NCBI GenBank assembly: GCA_016713225.1
Contig: JADJPO010000003.1
Location: forward strand, 992,001 to 1,056,000
From: Kineosporiaceae bacterium
GTDB lineage: Bacteria > Actinomycetota > Actinomycetes > Actinomycetales > Kineosporiaceae
Direction: 5' to 3'
Length of the DNA: 64,000 bases
The notes below the pieces were generated by a model. The model made no database searches. It saw nothing but the letters and a program-made list of their open reading frames with translations, and was not told where the DNA came from. This document shows, in pieces, positions 29,381 to 38,366 of the stretch. The stretch's first letter is position 1, and each line of letters starts with the position of its first letter. Made by a program: the position numbers and the translations under genes.

Positions 29381-30910
29381 ATGAGAGTCCATCACCGAGT
29401 TCGTCTGGGAACCCTCGCCACATTCCTCGCCGCGGTCCTCGCGAGTCAGTCCGCCCCGCTCGCCGCGGCGGTCTCGGCCCCGGTGGTCTCGCCCCGGCCG
29501 GCGACCTCGGCATCGGAGGATCCCGTGGTCCGCGCCCTCGAAACGCAGCTGGACGCCGGCGCCACCCTGCCGGCCGCCTACGCCGTGCTGGACGGCGACC
29601 AGACCTACTTCGGTGGCCGCCAGGGAGCCGGGCCGGACACCCCGTTCGTGATCGGCTCGGTGAGCAAGTCGTTCACGGCGTTGGCCACGATGGTGGCCGT
29701 CGCGCGAGGACAGGTCGACCTGGATGCCCCCGTGGTGCGCTACCTGCCCGAGTTCCGTCTGGCGGACGGCGCTCGCACCCCACGGGTTCTGGTGCGGCAC
29801 CTGCTGAACCACACCTCCGGCCTCGACCTCACCGACTGTGACCCGCACGCCACAGACCTTGCCGGACGCGTACGTCAGCTGCGGTCGATCACGCCGACAG
29901 CCGAACCAGGGCAACGTTTCGCGTACTGCAACGTCGGCTACGCCGTCCTGGCGCGCCTGCTCGAGCAGGTCGAGGGACGGCCCTTCCCCGAGGTGCTGCG
30001 TGCCGACGTGCTGCAACCCCTGGGTCTGACCCGCACGTTCACCGACGGCGCGACCGCCCGCGCCGCGGGCATGGCCGAGGGCCACACCACGATCCTGGGA
30101 TTCCCCGTGACCCGGCCCGAGACGGGCTTCGAGTCCGCCCTGGCCGACGGCTACGTGATCTCGACCGCGCGCGATCTGGCCACCTACACCCGATTCCAGC
30201 TGGGGGACGGCGCCACCGCCGACGGCGCCCGGCTGCTGCCCACTGAGCTGATGACCACCATGCATCGCGGCACCATCGAGGTACCCGACCATGCCGGCAC
30301 CGAGCTCGAGTCCTACGCCATGGGGTGGTTCAGCGGCACCAGGTCGGGACGACGCGTGGTCACCCACAGCGGAACGACCGACCGCTATCACGCCGACATC
30401 GTGATGATCCCGGCCGAGCAGCGCGCCGTGGTCGATCTCGTGGCGGGGCAATGGCTCTCGAACGCCGCGGCGACCGGCAGCGGTGCCACCGCGGTGCTGG
30501 TGGGCGAATCACCACACGTCGCTCAGGGGTACCGGATCGCGACGGCGGTGCTGTGGGCGGGCCTGGTCACCCTCGTGATCACGATCGTCGGCTCGCGCCG
30601 ACGGGCCCGGACCCGTCGACGCACCGGACGCCGTCCGGCGCTGTGGACCCTGATGTTCTGGCCCGTCGCGGCGGTGACCCTCGCCGCCGTCTTCGCCCTA
30701 CCGGCGATCCAGCAGACGGGCTCGCTGCTGAACTCCGTGCGGTTCGGCTGGGAGGCCGCGCCGGACGCCCTGGTGCTCGAGCTCGCGTGGCCGCTGACCC
30801 TGCTCTGGATCGGCGTCCGGGCGCTGCGGGATCGCCGCGCCCGGACCATCCCTCACAGGTCGACGGCCGCCATCAGGGTGCCCAGTTCGGCGCCCGAGAT
30901 CACCCGGTGA
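29381..30910 (+). CDS. Membrane-anchored serine hydrolase (beta-lactamase fold)
   Basis: This is a 509-residue protein with a signal peptide (residues 1-35, LATFLAAVLASQSAPLAAA) and a beta-lactamase/DD-peptidase-fold domain. Active-site motifs are SVSKSF (S-x-x-K), YCNVGY (Y-x-N), and THSGTT (H-x-G in place of K-T-G), as in class C-like serine hydrolases and esterases. About three hydrophobic segments at the C-terminus (LWAGLVTLVITIV, FWPVAAVTLAAVFAL, LELAWPLTLLWIGV) anchor it. Its substrate cannot be told; a D-Ala peptidase or esterase role outside the membrane is likely. The ATG at 29381 starts the signal peptide. The 3' end overlaps the convergent rluB gene by 58 bp. Confidence 0.87.
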   Translation: MRVHHRVRLGTLATFLAAVLASQSAPLAAAVSAPVVSPRPATSASEDPVVRALETQLDAGATLPAAYAVLDGDQTYFGGRQGAGPDTPFVIGSVSKSFTALATMVAVARGQVDLDAPVVRYLPEFRLADGARTPRVLVRHLLNHTSGLDLTDCDPHATDLAGRVRQLRSITPTAEPGQRFAYCNVGYAVLARLLEQVEGRPFPEVLRADVLQPLGLTRTFTDGATARAAGMAEGHTTILGFPVTRPETGFESALADGYVISTARDLATYTRFQLGDGATADGARLLPTELMTTMHRGTIEVPDHAGTELESYAMGWFSGTRSGRRVVTHSGTTDRYHADIVMIPAEQRAVVDLVAGQWLSNAAATGSGATAVLVGESPHVAQGYRIATAVLWAGLVTLVITIVGSRRRARTRRRTGRRPALWTLMFWPVAAVTLAAVFALPAIQQTGSLLNSVRFGWEAAPDALVLELAWPLTLLWIGVRALRDRRARTIPHRSTAAIRVPSSAPEITR

Positions 30911-31938
30911 CGTCCGGTCCGCAGGTCACCGAGGCGGATCGGGCCGATCTGCGTGCGCACCAGCTGCAACACCGGGAACCCGGCGGCCTCCATCAACCGG
31001 CGGATCACCCGGTTGCGACCGTCGTGCAGCACCAACTCGATCAGCGCGTGGCCCGGCCGGGCGTCGACCACCCGGAACGAGTCGACCGTGGCCGGCCCGT
31101 CGTCGAGCTCGATGCCGGCGAGCAATCGCCGGCCGAGGTCGCGCGGCACGGTGCTGCCGGTGACCGCGATCTCGACCAGATAGGTCTTGGGCACCTCATA
31201 GCTCGGGTGGGCCAGCCGGTTGGCCAGCTCACCGTCGTTGGTCAACAGGATCAGGCCCTCGGAGTCGACGTCGAGTCGGCCGATGTGGAACAGCCGCTCC
31301 TCGCGCCCCGTGATCAGGTCGGCCAACGTGGCCCGCTCTTGCGCGTCGCTCATCGCCGACAGGACGCCGACCGGCTTGTTCAGCGCCAACGTCACCAACG
31401 ACTCGTCGAGCTGGACCCGCAGTCCGTCGACGTGGATCACGGCACGGCGCGGGTCCACCCGCACCCCCAGTTCGGTGACGACCTGACCGTCGACCTCGAC
31501 CCGCCCGTCGGTGATCAGCTCCTCGCAGGCCCGGCGCGAGCCCAGACCTGCCTGGGCCAGCACCTTCTGCAACCGCACGCCGTCCGGGTCGTGCACGTCG
31601 AGTGCGGGCTGCGAGGGAGAGGTGCGCACCCGCACCGCCCGCCGCGGCCCGCCGAAACCGGCCGGAGCACTGCGCTTGGTGCCCTTACCGCCCTGGCTTG
31701 CGGAGGGCGATCCGCTCTTCGGGCCGAATCCGCCCTGCGTGCCGGCGGGCTTACCCGACCCCGCAGGCCTGTCCGATCGCGAGGTCTTGTCCGACCGCGA
31801 GGTCTTGTCGGAACGCGTGGGCTTGTCCGAGCGCGAGGTCTTGTCGGAACGCGCGGGCTTGCCGGAGCGCGAGGGCTTGCCGGAACGTCCCGACCCACCG
31901 CTGCTCCCGCCGGCGCCGCGGCGTCCGGGCGGGGTCAT
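30853..31938 (-). CDS. rluB: Pseudouridine synthase of the RluB/RsuA family
   Basis: This is a 361-residue protein. The first 110 residues are low complexity, with a hexapeptide of the type RSDKTS repeated about eight times (31770-31890). An S4 RNA-binding domain follows (VRLQKVLAQAGLGSRRACEE), then the catalytic segment GRLDVDSEGLILLTNDGELA with the conserved Asp. Family enzymes make pseudouridine in 23S rRNA (RluB) or 16S rRNA (RsuA); the chromosomal place after scpB fits RluB. The ATG at 31938 overlaps the scpB stop as ATGA. The exact rRNA site is not decided by sequence. Confidence 0.9.
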   Translation of the reverse strand: MTPPGRRGAGGSSGGSGRSGKPSRSGKPARSDKTSRSDKPTRSDKTSRSDKTSRSDRPAGSGKPAGTQGGFGPKSGSPSASQGGKGTKRSAPAGFGGPRRAVRVRTSPSQPALDVHDPDGVRLQKVLAQAGLGSRRACEELITDGRVEVDGQVVTELGVRVDPRRAVIHVDGLRVQLDESLVTLALNKPVGVLSAMSDAQERATLADLITGREERLFHIGRLDVDSEGLILLTNDGELANRLAHPSYEVPKTYLVEIAVTGSTVPRDLGRRLLAGIELDDGPATVDSFRVVDARPGHALIELVLHDGRNRVIRRLMEAAGFPVLQLVRTQIGPIRLGDLRTGRHRVISGAELGTLMAAVDL

Positions 31939-32609
31939 GCCGTCCCCCCGACACCGAGCTCGTCGAGGGCGTCCACCTCGGGCAGGAACGGGGCCAGCGC
32001 CGGCAGTTCCTCGATCGAGGCCAGGCCGAGCCGCTGCAGGAAGTAGGTCGTCGTCCGGTAGAGCACCGCGGTGGTCTCGCTGTCGTGCCCGGCCTCCTCG
32101 ACCAGGCCGCGGGTCAGCAGGGTGCGCATCACGGCGTCGACGTTCACGCCGCGGATCGCGCCGACCCGTGCCCGGCTGACCGGTTGGCGGTAGGCGACGA
32201 TGGCCAGCGTCTCGAGCGCGGCCTGGGTGAGCTTGGCGGTCTGACCGTCGAGCATGAACTTCTCGACGGCAGGGGCGTAGGCCGTACGGCTGTAGATCCG
32301 CCAGCCCCCGGCCACGTGACGCAGTTCGAACCCCCGGCCGGCGGCGTCGTAGTCGGCGGCCAGGTCGGCCAGCAAGACCTCGACGGTGTCGGTGGTCAAT
32401 CCGAGCGCTGACGCCAGGGCCACCTCGCTCACCGGATCCTCGACCACCATGAGCACCGCCTCGATGGCACCGCGGGCACCTGACGGCATGGTGTCCAGAT
32501 CCAGCTCGATCTGCCCGGCGTCCGGCGCGGTGGTGACGCTGAGCGACAGCTCTGCTTCATCAGGTGGTAGCTGCGAAACGTCGGTCAGGACGTCGGTCGA
32601 TGCACTCAT
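31935..32609 (-). CDS. scpB: Segregation and condensation protein B
   Basis: This is a 224-residue protein with the tandem winged-helix pattern of ScpB: AIEAVLMVVEDPVSEVALA in the first wing, and LAIVAYRQPVSRARVGAIRGVNV with a following TLLTRGLVEEAG in the second. ScpB dimers join ScpA and SMC to form the bacterial condensin that helps separate chromosomes. The ATG at 32609 overlaps the scpA stop as ATGA, and its own stop overlaps the rluB start. About 40 residues at the N-terminus are acidic and probably unstructured. Confidence 0.94.
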   Translation of the reverse strand: MSASTDVLTDVSQLPPDEAELSLSVTTAPDAGQIELDLDTMPSGARGAIEAVLMVVEDPVSEVALASALGLTTDTVEVLLADLAADYDAAGRGFELRHVAGGWRIYSRTAYAPAVEKFMLDGQTAKLTQAALETLAIVAYRQPVSRARVGAIRGVNVDAVMRTLLTRGLVEEAGHDSETTAVLYRTTTYFLQRLGLASIEELPALAPFLPEVDALDELGVGGTA

Positions 32610-33640
32610 GTGGCACTCTCCCCGTCGACCCGGCCCGCGGCGGCGCCAGGGGTCTCGGTCGAATCGGTGCGGTCTGTCGAATCGGTGCTGTCGGTGGCCG
32701 CGGTGGGTTCCCCGGTGTCGGCAGCCAGACCATTGTCGGCCACCGCGGCACCCTCGGCGCCGCCGTAGTCGTCGAAGTCCCGCTCCAGGTCGACGTCCTC
32801 CCGGTCGCCGCCGGTCCAGCGGATGGTGAGCTCACCCAACGGTGCTGCCTGGTCGAAGGCCACCACACCCTCGCGGAACAGCTCCAGCAACGCCAGAAAG
32901 CGGGCCACGACCACCAGGGTCGAGTCGGCGTCAGCCGCCACGGTACGAAAACTCGTCGAGCCGTGACGGCGCAACCGGTCGACGATCATCGCGGCCTGCT
33001 CCCGCACGCTGACGTGTGGTGCGTGCAGGTGTTCGAGGCCCACGGTCGGCGCCGGCTTGGGTCGTAGTGCGGTCGCCGCAATGGCCGCGAACGCCTCCGG
33101 GCTGATACCGAACACCAGCTCGGGAAGCAGTTGGGCGAACTGCGGCTCGATGCCTGTCGAGCGGGGGTGACGGGTCGCCTCGGCGGCGATGCGCTGGGCG
33201 AAGGTCGCGGCGACGTCCTTGAACGCCCGGTACTGCAACAACCGGGCGAACAGCAGGTCGCGGGCCTCGAGCAGGGCCAGGTCCTCGTCGTCCTCGACCT
33301 CGGCTGCGGGCAGCAACCGTGCCGCCTTCAGGTCCAGCAGCGTGGCCGCCACGAGCAGGAACTCGCTGGTCTCGCCGAGATCCCAGTCGGTACCGCGCTG
33401 CCGGATCCAGCCCAGGAACTCGTCGGTGACCTCGGCCAGCGCGATCTCGGTGACATCGAGCTTGTGCTTGGCGATCAGCCCGAGCAGCAGGTCGAAGGGG
33501 CCTTCGAAGTTGTCGAGGTGCACCTCGAAGGCCGAGCCGCGTCCGGGCAGCACTCCACCCGGGGTGTCCGGTGTGGGCTGCGGCGGAGCTGACTCGACGG
33601 CGTCGACGGAAGGTTCCAGCGTGATCACACTAGGCGGCAT
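32606..33640 (-). CDS. scpA: Segregation and condensation protein A
   Basis: This kleisin subunit is about 344 residues long. The core begins FEVHLDNFEGPFDLLLGLIAKHKLDV, the conserved ScpA N-terminal region that binds the SMC neck, and the C-terminal winged helix lies near FLALLELFREGVVAF. A Thr/Asp-rich tail (DSTDSTDRTDSTET) follows. The start is uncertain: ATG 33640 overlaps the parA stop by 11 bp, and a GTG at 33628 is possible. It is followed by scpB with a 4-bp overlap. ScpA and ScpB next to parA and xerD is a conserved layout. Confidence 0.92.
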   Translation of the reverse strand: MPPSVITLEPSVDAVESAPPQPTPDTPGGVLPGRGSAFEVHLDNFEGPFDLLLGLIAKHKLDVTEIALAEVTDEFLGWIRQRGTDWDLGETSEFLLVAATLLDLKAARLLPAAEVEDDEDLALLEARDLLFARLLQYRAFKDVAATFAQRIAAEATRHPRSTGIEPQFAQLLPELVFGISPEAFAAIAATALRPKPAPTVGLEHLHAPHVSVREQAAMIVDRLRRHGSTSFRTVAADADSTLVVVARFLALLELFREGVVAFDQAAPLGELTIRWTGGDREDVDLERDFDDYGGAEGAAVADNGLAADTGEPTAATDSTDSTDRTDSTETPGAAAGRVDGESAT

Positions 33641-34544
33641 CGCCGCGCGCGATGAGCTCGCGGGCGAGCAGACGGTAGGCGTAGGCCCCTGCATGGGACG
33701 CCGCGTACGTCGTGATCGGTTCGGCTGCCACCGAGGCGTCCGGGAACTTCACGGTACGTCCGATGACGGTGTGGAACACCTGGTCGCCGAACGCCTCGAC
33801 CACCCGGGCGACGACCTCGCGGCTGTGCAGGGTGCGCGGGTCGTACATGGTGGCCAGGATGCCGTCGATCTCGAGACCGGGGTTGAGCCGGTCCTTGACC
33901 TTCTCGATGGTCTCGACCAGCAGGGCGACCCCGCGCAGCGCGAAGAACTCGCACTCCAGCGGGATCACGACGCCGTGCGAGGCCGTCAGTGCGTTGACGG
34001 TGAGCAGGCCCAGCGAGGGCTGGCAGTCGATGAGGATGACGTCGTAGTCGTCGACGATGGGGCGCAGCACCCGCGACAGCACCTGCTCGCGCGCGACCTC
34101 GCCCACCAGCTGCACCTCGGCAGCGGACAGGTCGATGTTGGCGGGCAGCAGGTCGATGTTCGGCACGTTCGAGGGACGGATGACGTCGCGGACGGCGGTG
34201 CTGCGATCCATCAGCAGGCTGTAGACGGTCTTGTCCAGCTCGTGCGGGTTGATCCCGAGCCCGACCGAGAGCGCGCCCTGCGGGTCGAAGTCGACCAGCA
34301 GCGTGCGGCGTCCGTATTCGGCGAGTGCGGCACCCAGGTTGATCGTGGACGTGGTCTTACCGACCCCGCCCTTCTGGTTGCACATGGCGATGATCCGCGC
34401 CGGCCCGTGGGTGGTCAGCGTGGGGGGCTCCGGAAAGGCCGGCATCGGCCGCCCTGTGGGGCCCATCCCGCCGGCGGCGAGGCCCTCGAGACCCTCCGGG
34501 ACGTCGAGGACCACCGTGAGTCCGTCCTGCGTCTGGTTGATCAC
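33630..34544 (-). CDS. parA: ParA-family ATPase
   Basis: This is a 304-residue ParA/Soj-like ATPase. The deviant Walker A is NQKGGVGKTTSTINLG, the Walker A' region LLVDFDPQGALSVGLG follows, and Walker B is DVILIDCQPSLGLLT. There is an N-terminal extension of about 50 residues. ParA proteins bind DNA without sequence preference and position chromosomes or protein complexes. No parB gene is next to it, so this is the scpA-linked paralog common in actinobacteria rather than the parAB locus protein. The GTG at 34544 is preceded by GGAAGGATTGAGG. Confidence 0.9.
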   Translation of the reverse strand: MINQTQDGLTVVLDVPEGLEGLAAGGMGPTGRPMPAFPEPPTLTTHGPARIIAMCNQKGGVGKTTSTINLGAALAEYGRRTLLVDFDPQGALSVGLGINPHELDKTVYSLLMDRSTAVRDVIRPSNVPNIDLLPANIDLSAAEVQLVGEVAREQVLSRVLRPIVDDYDVILIDCQPSLGLLTVNALTASHGVVIPLECEFFALRGVALLVETIEKVKDRLNPGLEIDGILATMYDPRTLHSREVVARVVEAFGDQVFHTVIGRTVKFPDASVAAEPITTYAASHAGAYAYRLLARELIARGDAA

Positions 34545-34878
34545 GACCTCAATCCTTCCGTGCAACTCGCGGCGGCCTCGCGCCCGGCGGCGTCGAGGCC
34601 CACGTCGGAGGTCGGCGTGACGGCAGTCCCGGCGCGAATACCACAATCCTCCCCCGCGTCGGGCTCGGACACCGCGAGGCTAACCGGCGCGTCGCGCCGC
34701 GCTCAACCACAAGATCCACACCCGTCACACCAGCCCCACCCGCCCCACAATCCCCGAGCCGGCACCATCACGCTCATCCGCGCCGAGCGCGATGTCACGT
34801 TGCGCTCGCCAGACGAGCGTGATGTCACATTGCGCTCATTTCGGATGAGTCGCGCGGCCCCCGCATCGACCGGGCTGG
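34545..34878. repeat. Intergenic repeats between parA and xerD
   Basis: This 334-bp gap holds no gene that I can support. From 34730 a C-rich stretch (cagccccacccgccccac) is followed by two 23-bp direct copies, 34785-34807 and 34815-34837, of the form GAGCG-n13-CGCTC, differing at two sites. An outer inverted repeat (CTCATCCG at 34773-34780 and CGGATGAG at 34842-34849) encloses them. Each copy is itself a near palindrome. Confidence 0.8.
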
Positions 34879-35886
34879 TCAGGCCAGGGCGCGGGGGTGG
34901 GTGGCGGCGTAGACCTCGCGCAGGGTGTCCGCGGTGACCAGGGTGTAGATCTGGGTGGTGGCCACCGAGGCATGACCGAGCAGTTCCTGCACCACCCGGA
35001 CGTCGGCGCCGCCCTCGAGCAGGTGGGTCGCGAACGAGTGCCGCAACGTGTGCGGCGAGACGTGGGCCGCCAGGCCGGCGCGCTCGGCCGCGGCCTGCAG
35101 CGCCGTCCACACGCTCTGTCGTGACAACCGCCCACCGCGCAGGTTGAGGAACACCGCCGGCGTGCCGCGCCCCCGCCGGGCCAGATCCGGACGCACCTGC
35201 ACCAGATAGGCCTCCAGCGCGCGGACGGCGTAGCTGCCGATCGGCACCACCCGCTCCTTGGACCCCTTGCCCCGCAGCCGGGCCAGCCCGTCGTCCAGAT
35301 CGAGGTCGTCGAGGTCGAGCCCGACCACCTCGCTGATCCGGGCGCCACTGCCATAGAGCACCTCGAGGACGGCGCGATCACGCACCGCGCCCTGGGTGCC
35401 CCCCACCGAGGCCGCCTCGAGCAGCCGCTCGACGTCGTCCAGCGCGATCGCCTTGGGCAGCCGCCGGGGCTGGCTGGGCGGCCGGACGGCGGCGGCCGGG
35501 TCGAGCGCGCACACGCCCTCCAGCACCAGGAACCGGTGCCATCCCCGGACGGCGACCACGGCGCGGGCCGCCGAACTCGCCGTCAGCGGCGCTCCGCCGT
35601 CCGACCCGGTCCGCACGGCCACCAGGAAGGCACTGACGTGCTGCTCGCGAACCTGCTCGATCGCGGTCAGGCCGAGCACGCTCAGATGAGCCAGGTACCG
35701 GTCCAGGTCACGGCGGTAGGCGGCCAGGGTGTTGACCGCCAGTCCCCGTTCGACCTGCAGGTGGTCCAGGTACCCGCGCAGGGCGGCCACCAGCGCTGCG
35801 GGCACGGCGGCCGGTACCGGATCGGGCACGGGCTCATCGCCTCCCACCCCGAGGGGAGACGAGCCGGCCACCTCGACGACAGACAT
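34879..35886 (-). CDS. xerD: Tyrosine recombinase XerD
   Basis: This is a 335-residue site-specific recombinase. The N-terminal SAM-like core-binding domain (LDHLQVERGLAVNTLAAYRR) leads into the catalytic domain with GSGARISEVVGL (first Arg), HTLRHSFATHLLEGG (His-x-x-Arg), LLGHASVATTQIYT (His and nucleophile Tyr). With XerC it resolves chromosome dimers at dif. An N-terminal leader of about 30 residues (PLGVGGDEPVPDPVPAAVPA) is unusual for the family but plain low complexity. It is the last gene before the parA gap and probably belongs with the NUDIX gene 72 bp upstream. Confidence 0.95.
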   Translation of the reverse strand: MSVVEVAGSSPLGVGGDEPVPDPVPAAVPAALVAALRGYLDHLQVERGLAVNTLAAYRRDLDRYLAHLSVLGLTAIEQVREQHVSAFLVAVRTGSDGGAPLTASSAARAVVAVRGWHRFLVLEGVCALDPAAAVRPPSQPRRLPKAIALDDVERLLEAASVGGTQGAVRDRAVLEVLYGSGARISEVVGLDLDDLDLDDGLARLRGKGSKERVVPIGSYAVRALEAYLVQVRPDLARRGRGTPAVFLNLRGGRLSRQSVWTALQAAAERAGLAAHVSPHTLRHSFATHLLEGGADVRVVQELLGHASVATTQIYTLVTADTLREVYAATHPRALA

Positions 35887-35958
35887 CTCGTCCGCAGTCT
35901 GGCACGCAGCACCACCCGCCGGGACGCTCCCCCGCCCGAACGGACCGGACCCATCCGC

Positions 35959-36633
35959 CTAGCGGTTCGCGGGGTGCTCCGGCCAGGGCGCATCCGTCGG
36001 ACGCAACGTCGTCCAGCCCGCATCCCGCGCGGTGCACGCCGCCAGGATGCCGATGACGGCGGCCGGGTTGTGGATCCGCCCCGCCAGCACGGCGTCGCGG
36101 GCCTCGTCGAGCGGGATCCAGCGCACCGGCATGTCGATCTCTTCGGCGGTGCGCTCGTGCCGTTCGTGCTCGGGCACCGCCCGGACGTCGCGGGCCAGGA
36201 AGCAGCGCAACGCCTCGTTCATGCCGCCCGGTGAGTTGAACCAGTCGATCAACACGTCCCAGCGATCGGCGAGCAGATCGGCCTCCTCGGCCAGCTCGCG
36301 CTGCGCCGCCAGCACCGGTGGTTCGCCCGCGACGTCCAGCAGGCCCGCCGGTGGCTCCCACAGCGCCATCTGCACCGGGTGGCGGTACTGGCGCAGCAGC
36401 AGCACCCGCTCGTCGGCGTCCAGCGCGATGACGCACACCGCACCCGGGTGGTCGATGTACTCCCGGCGAACCACCCCGCCGGGGCCCAGGTCGACGGTGT
36501 CGCGCACCACGTCCCAGATCAGTCCCTCGTGCACCAGTTCACGCCGCTGCACCGGCCGATCCACCAGGACGTCGTGCAGCGGCACCACGGGCTCGGTCGG
36601 CGCCGCAGGCTCCACCCATTCGCCCGCGCTCAC
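35959..36633 (-). CDS. NUDIX hydrolase (ADP-ribose pyrophosphatase type)
   Basis: This is a 224-residue NUDIX protein with the Nudix box LLDVAGEPPVLAAQRELAEEADL, where REL-AEE is the metal-binding core. The preceding strands (VCVIALDADERVLLLRQYRHPV, WEPPAGLLDVAGE) are typical of ADP-ribose pyrophosphatases, which split ADP-ribose into AMP and ribose 5-phosphate. The GTG at 36633 overlaps the pyrG stop as GTGA. This gene lies between pyrG and xerD in many actinobacteria. Confidence 0.9.
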   Translation of the reverse strand: MSAGEWVEPAAPTEPVVPLHDVLVDRPVQRRELVHEGLIWDVVRDTVDLGPGGVVRREYIDHPGAVCVIALDADERVLLLRQYRHPVQMALWEPPAGLLDVAGEPPVLAAQRELAEEADLLADRWDVLIDWFNSPGGMNEALRCFLARDVRAVPEHERHERTAEEIDMPVRWIPLDEARDAVLAGRIHNPAAVIGILAACTARDAGWTTLRPTDAPWPEHPANR

Positions 36634-38366
36634 CGGGTGGCGGTCAGGTCGACGTCCACCTCGAGCAACCGGCCGGCCGCCTGCCGGGCCAGTGCGGCTC
36701 CGATCAACCCCGCGAACAGCGGGTGGGCCCGGTCGGGCCGGGACTTGAACTCGGGATGAGCCTGCGTGGCGACGTAGTACGGGTGCACCTCGGCGGGCAG
36801 CTCGATGAACTCGACGAGCTCGCGGTCCGGTGAGGCGCCCGACACGACCAGCCCGGCCGCCTCGAGCTGCGCCCGGTAGGAGTTGTTCACCTCGTAGCGG
36901 TGACGGTGGCGCTCGGTGACCTTCTCGCTGCCGTAGGCCTGCGCGACGATCGACCCGCTCGTCAGCACGGCCGGGTAGGAACCGAGCCGCATCGTGCCGC
37001 CGAGGTCGCCCCCGCCGTCCACGATCGACTTCTGCTCCTCCATGGTGGCGATCACCGGGTGCGCGGCGTCCGGGTCGAACTCACTGCTGCTGGCGCCGTC
37101 GAGGCCGGCCACGTGCCGCGCGAACTCGATCACCATGCACTGCAGGCCCAGGCACAACCCGAGGGTCGGGATCTGGTTCTCCCGCGCCCAGCGCAGCGCG
37201 CCGACCTTGCCCTCGATGCCCCGCACGCCGAACCCGCCCGGTACGCACACGGCGTCCACACCGTCGAGCATGCGGCGCGCACCCTCGGGCGTCTCGCAGG
37301 TGTCGGAGGCGACCCAGCGGATCTCGACCTTGGCGTCGCGGTCGAATCCGCCGGCGCGCAGTGCCTCGGTGACCGACAGGTAGGCATCCGGCAGATCGAC
37401 GTACTTACCGACCAGGGCCACCTCGACCCGATGGGCGGGACGGTGCACCCGGCGCAGCAGTTCGTCCCAGTCGCGCCAGTCCACGTCGCGGAACGACAAC
37501 CCGAGCCGGCGCACCACGTAGGCGTCCAGGCCCTCACGGTGCAACACCTTGGGGATGTCGTAGATGGACGGCGCGTCGACGGCGGCCACCACGGCCTCGG
37601 TGTCCACGTCGCAGAACAACCCGATCTTGCGCTTCACCCCGGCAGGGATCTCGCGGTCGGCGCGGCAGACGATCGCATCGGGCTGGATACCGATGCTGCG
37701 CAACGCGGCCACCGAGTGCTGCGTGGGCTTGGTCTTCAGTTCGCCGGACGGCGCCAGGTAGGGGATCAACGAGACGTGGACGAAGAACACGTTGTCGCGG
37801 CCCAGGTCGTGGCGGACCTGGCGGGCGGCCTCGAGGAACGGCAGCGACTCGATGTCGCCGACGGTGCCGCCGATCTCGGTGATGATCACGTCCGGCGAGC
37901 CCTCGGCCCCGACCTGGGTCGCCTGGGCCCGCATCCGGGCCTTGATCTCGTTGGTGATGTGCGGGATCACCTGCACGGTGTCGCCGAGGTACTCCCCCCG
38001 GCGTTCCTTGGCGATCACCGTCGAGTAGACCTGACCGGTGGTGACGTTGGCCGAGGAGTCGAGCTCGACGTCCAGGAACCGTTCGTAGTGCCCGATGTCC
38101 AGGTCGGTCTCGGTGCCGTCCTCGGTGACGAAGACCTCGCCGTGCTGGAACGGGTTCATCGTGCCCGGGTCGACATTGATGTACGGGTCGAGCTTCTGCA
38201 TCACCACCCGCAGCCCGCGACCACGCAACAGATGCCCCAGGCTCGAGGCTGTCAGTCCCTTGCCCAGGGACGACGCCACACCACCGGTGACGAAGATGTG
38301 TTTGGTCGGTGAGGAGGCAGAGCCTCCGGAAGGCCGCGGGACCGAGTCAGATATGCGCTGCGCCAC
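36630..38366 (-). CDS. pyrG: CTP synthase
   Basis: This is a 578-residue protein that makes CTP from UTP, glutamine and ATP. The N-terminal synthase domain starts TKHIFVTGGVASSLGKGLTA and holds KLDPYINVDPGTMNPFQHGE. The C-terminal glutaminase has the Cys in GLCLGLQCMV and the His-x-Glu in THPEF-like THAHPEFKSRP (Cys-His-Glu triad). The GTG start at 38366 overlaps the murJ-GT gene by 20 bp. A Ser/Pro-rich leader of about 20 residues precedes the domain, common in this lineage. Confidence 0.97.
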   Translation of the reverse strand: MAQRISDSVPRPSGGSASSPTKHIFVTGGVASSLGKGLTASSLGHLLRGRGLRVVMQKLDPYINVDPGTMNPFQHGEVFVTEDGTETDLDIGHYERFLDVELDSSANVTTGQVYSTVIAKERRGEYLGDTVQVIPHITNEIKARMRAQATQVGAEGSPDVIITEIGGTVGDIESLPFLEAARQVRHDLGRDNVFFVHVSLIPYLAPSGELKTKPTQHSVAALRSIGIQPDAIVCRADREIPAGVKRKIGLFCDVDTEAVVAAVDAPSIYDIPKVLHREGLDAYVVRRLGLSFRDVDWRDWDELLRRVHRPAHRVEVALVGKYVDLPDAYLSVTEALRAGGFDRDAKVEIRWVASDTCETPEGARRMLDGVDAVCVPGGFGVRGIEGKVGALRWARENQIPTLGLCLGLQCMVIEFARHVAGLDGASSSEFDPDAAHPVIATMEEQKSIVDGGGDLGGTMRLGSYPAVLTSGSIVAQAYGSEKVTERHRHRYEVNNSYRAQLEAAGLVVSGASPDRELVEFIELPAEVHPYYVATQAHPEFKSRPDRAHPLFAGLIGAALARQAAGRLLEVDVDLTATR

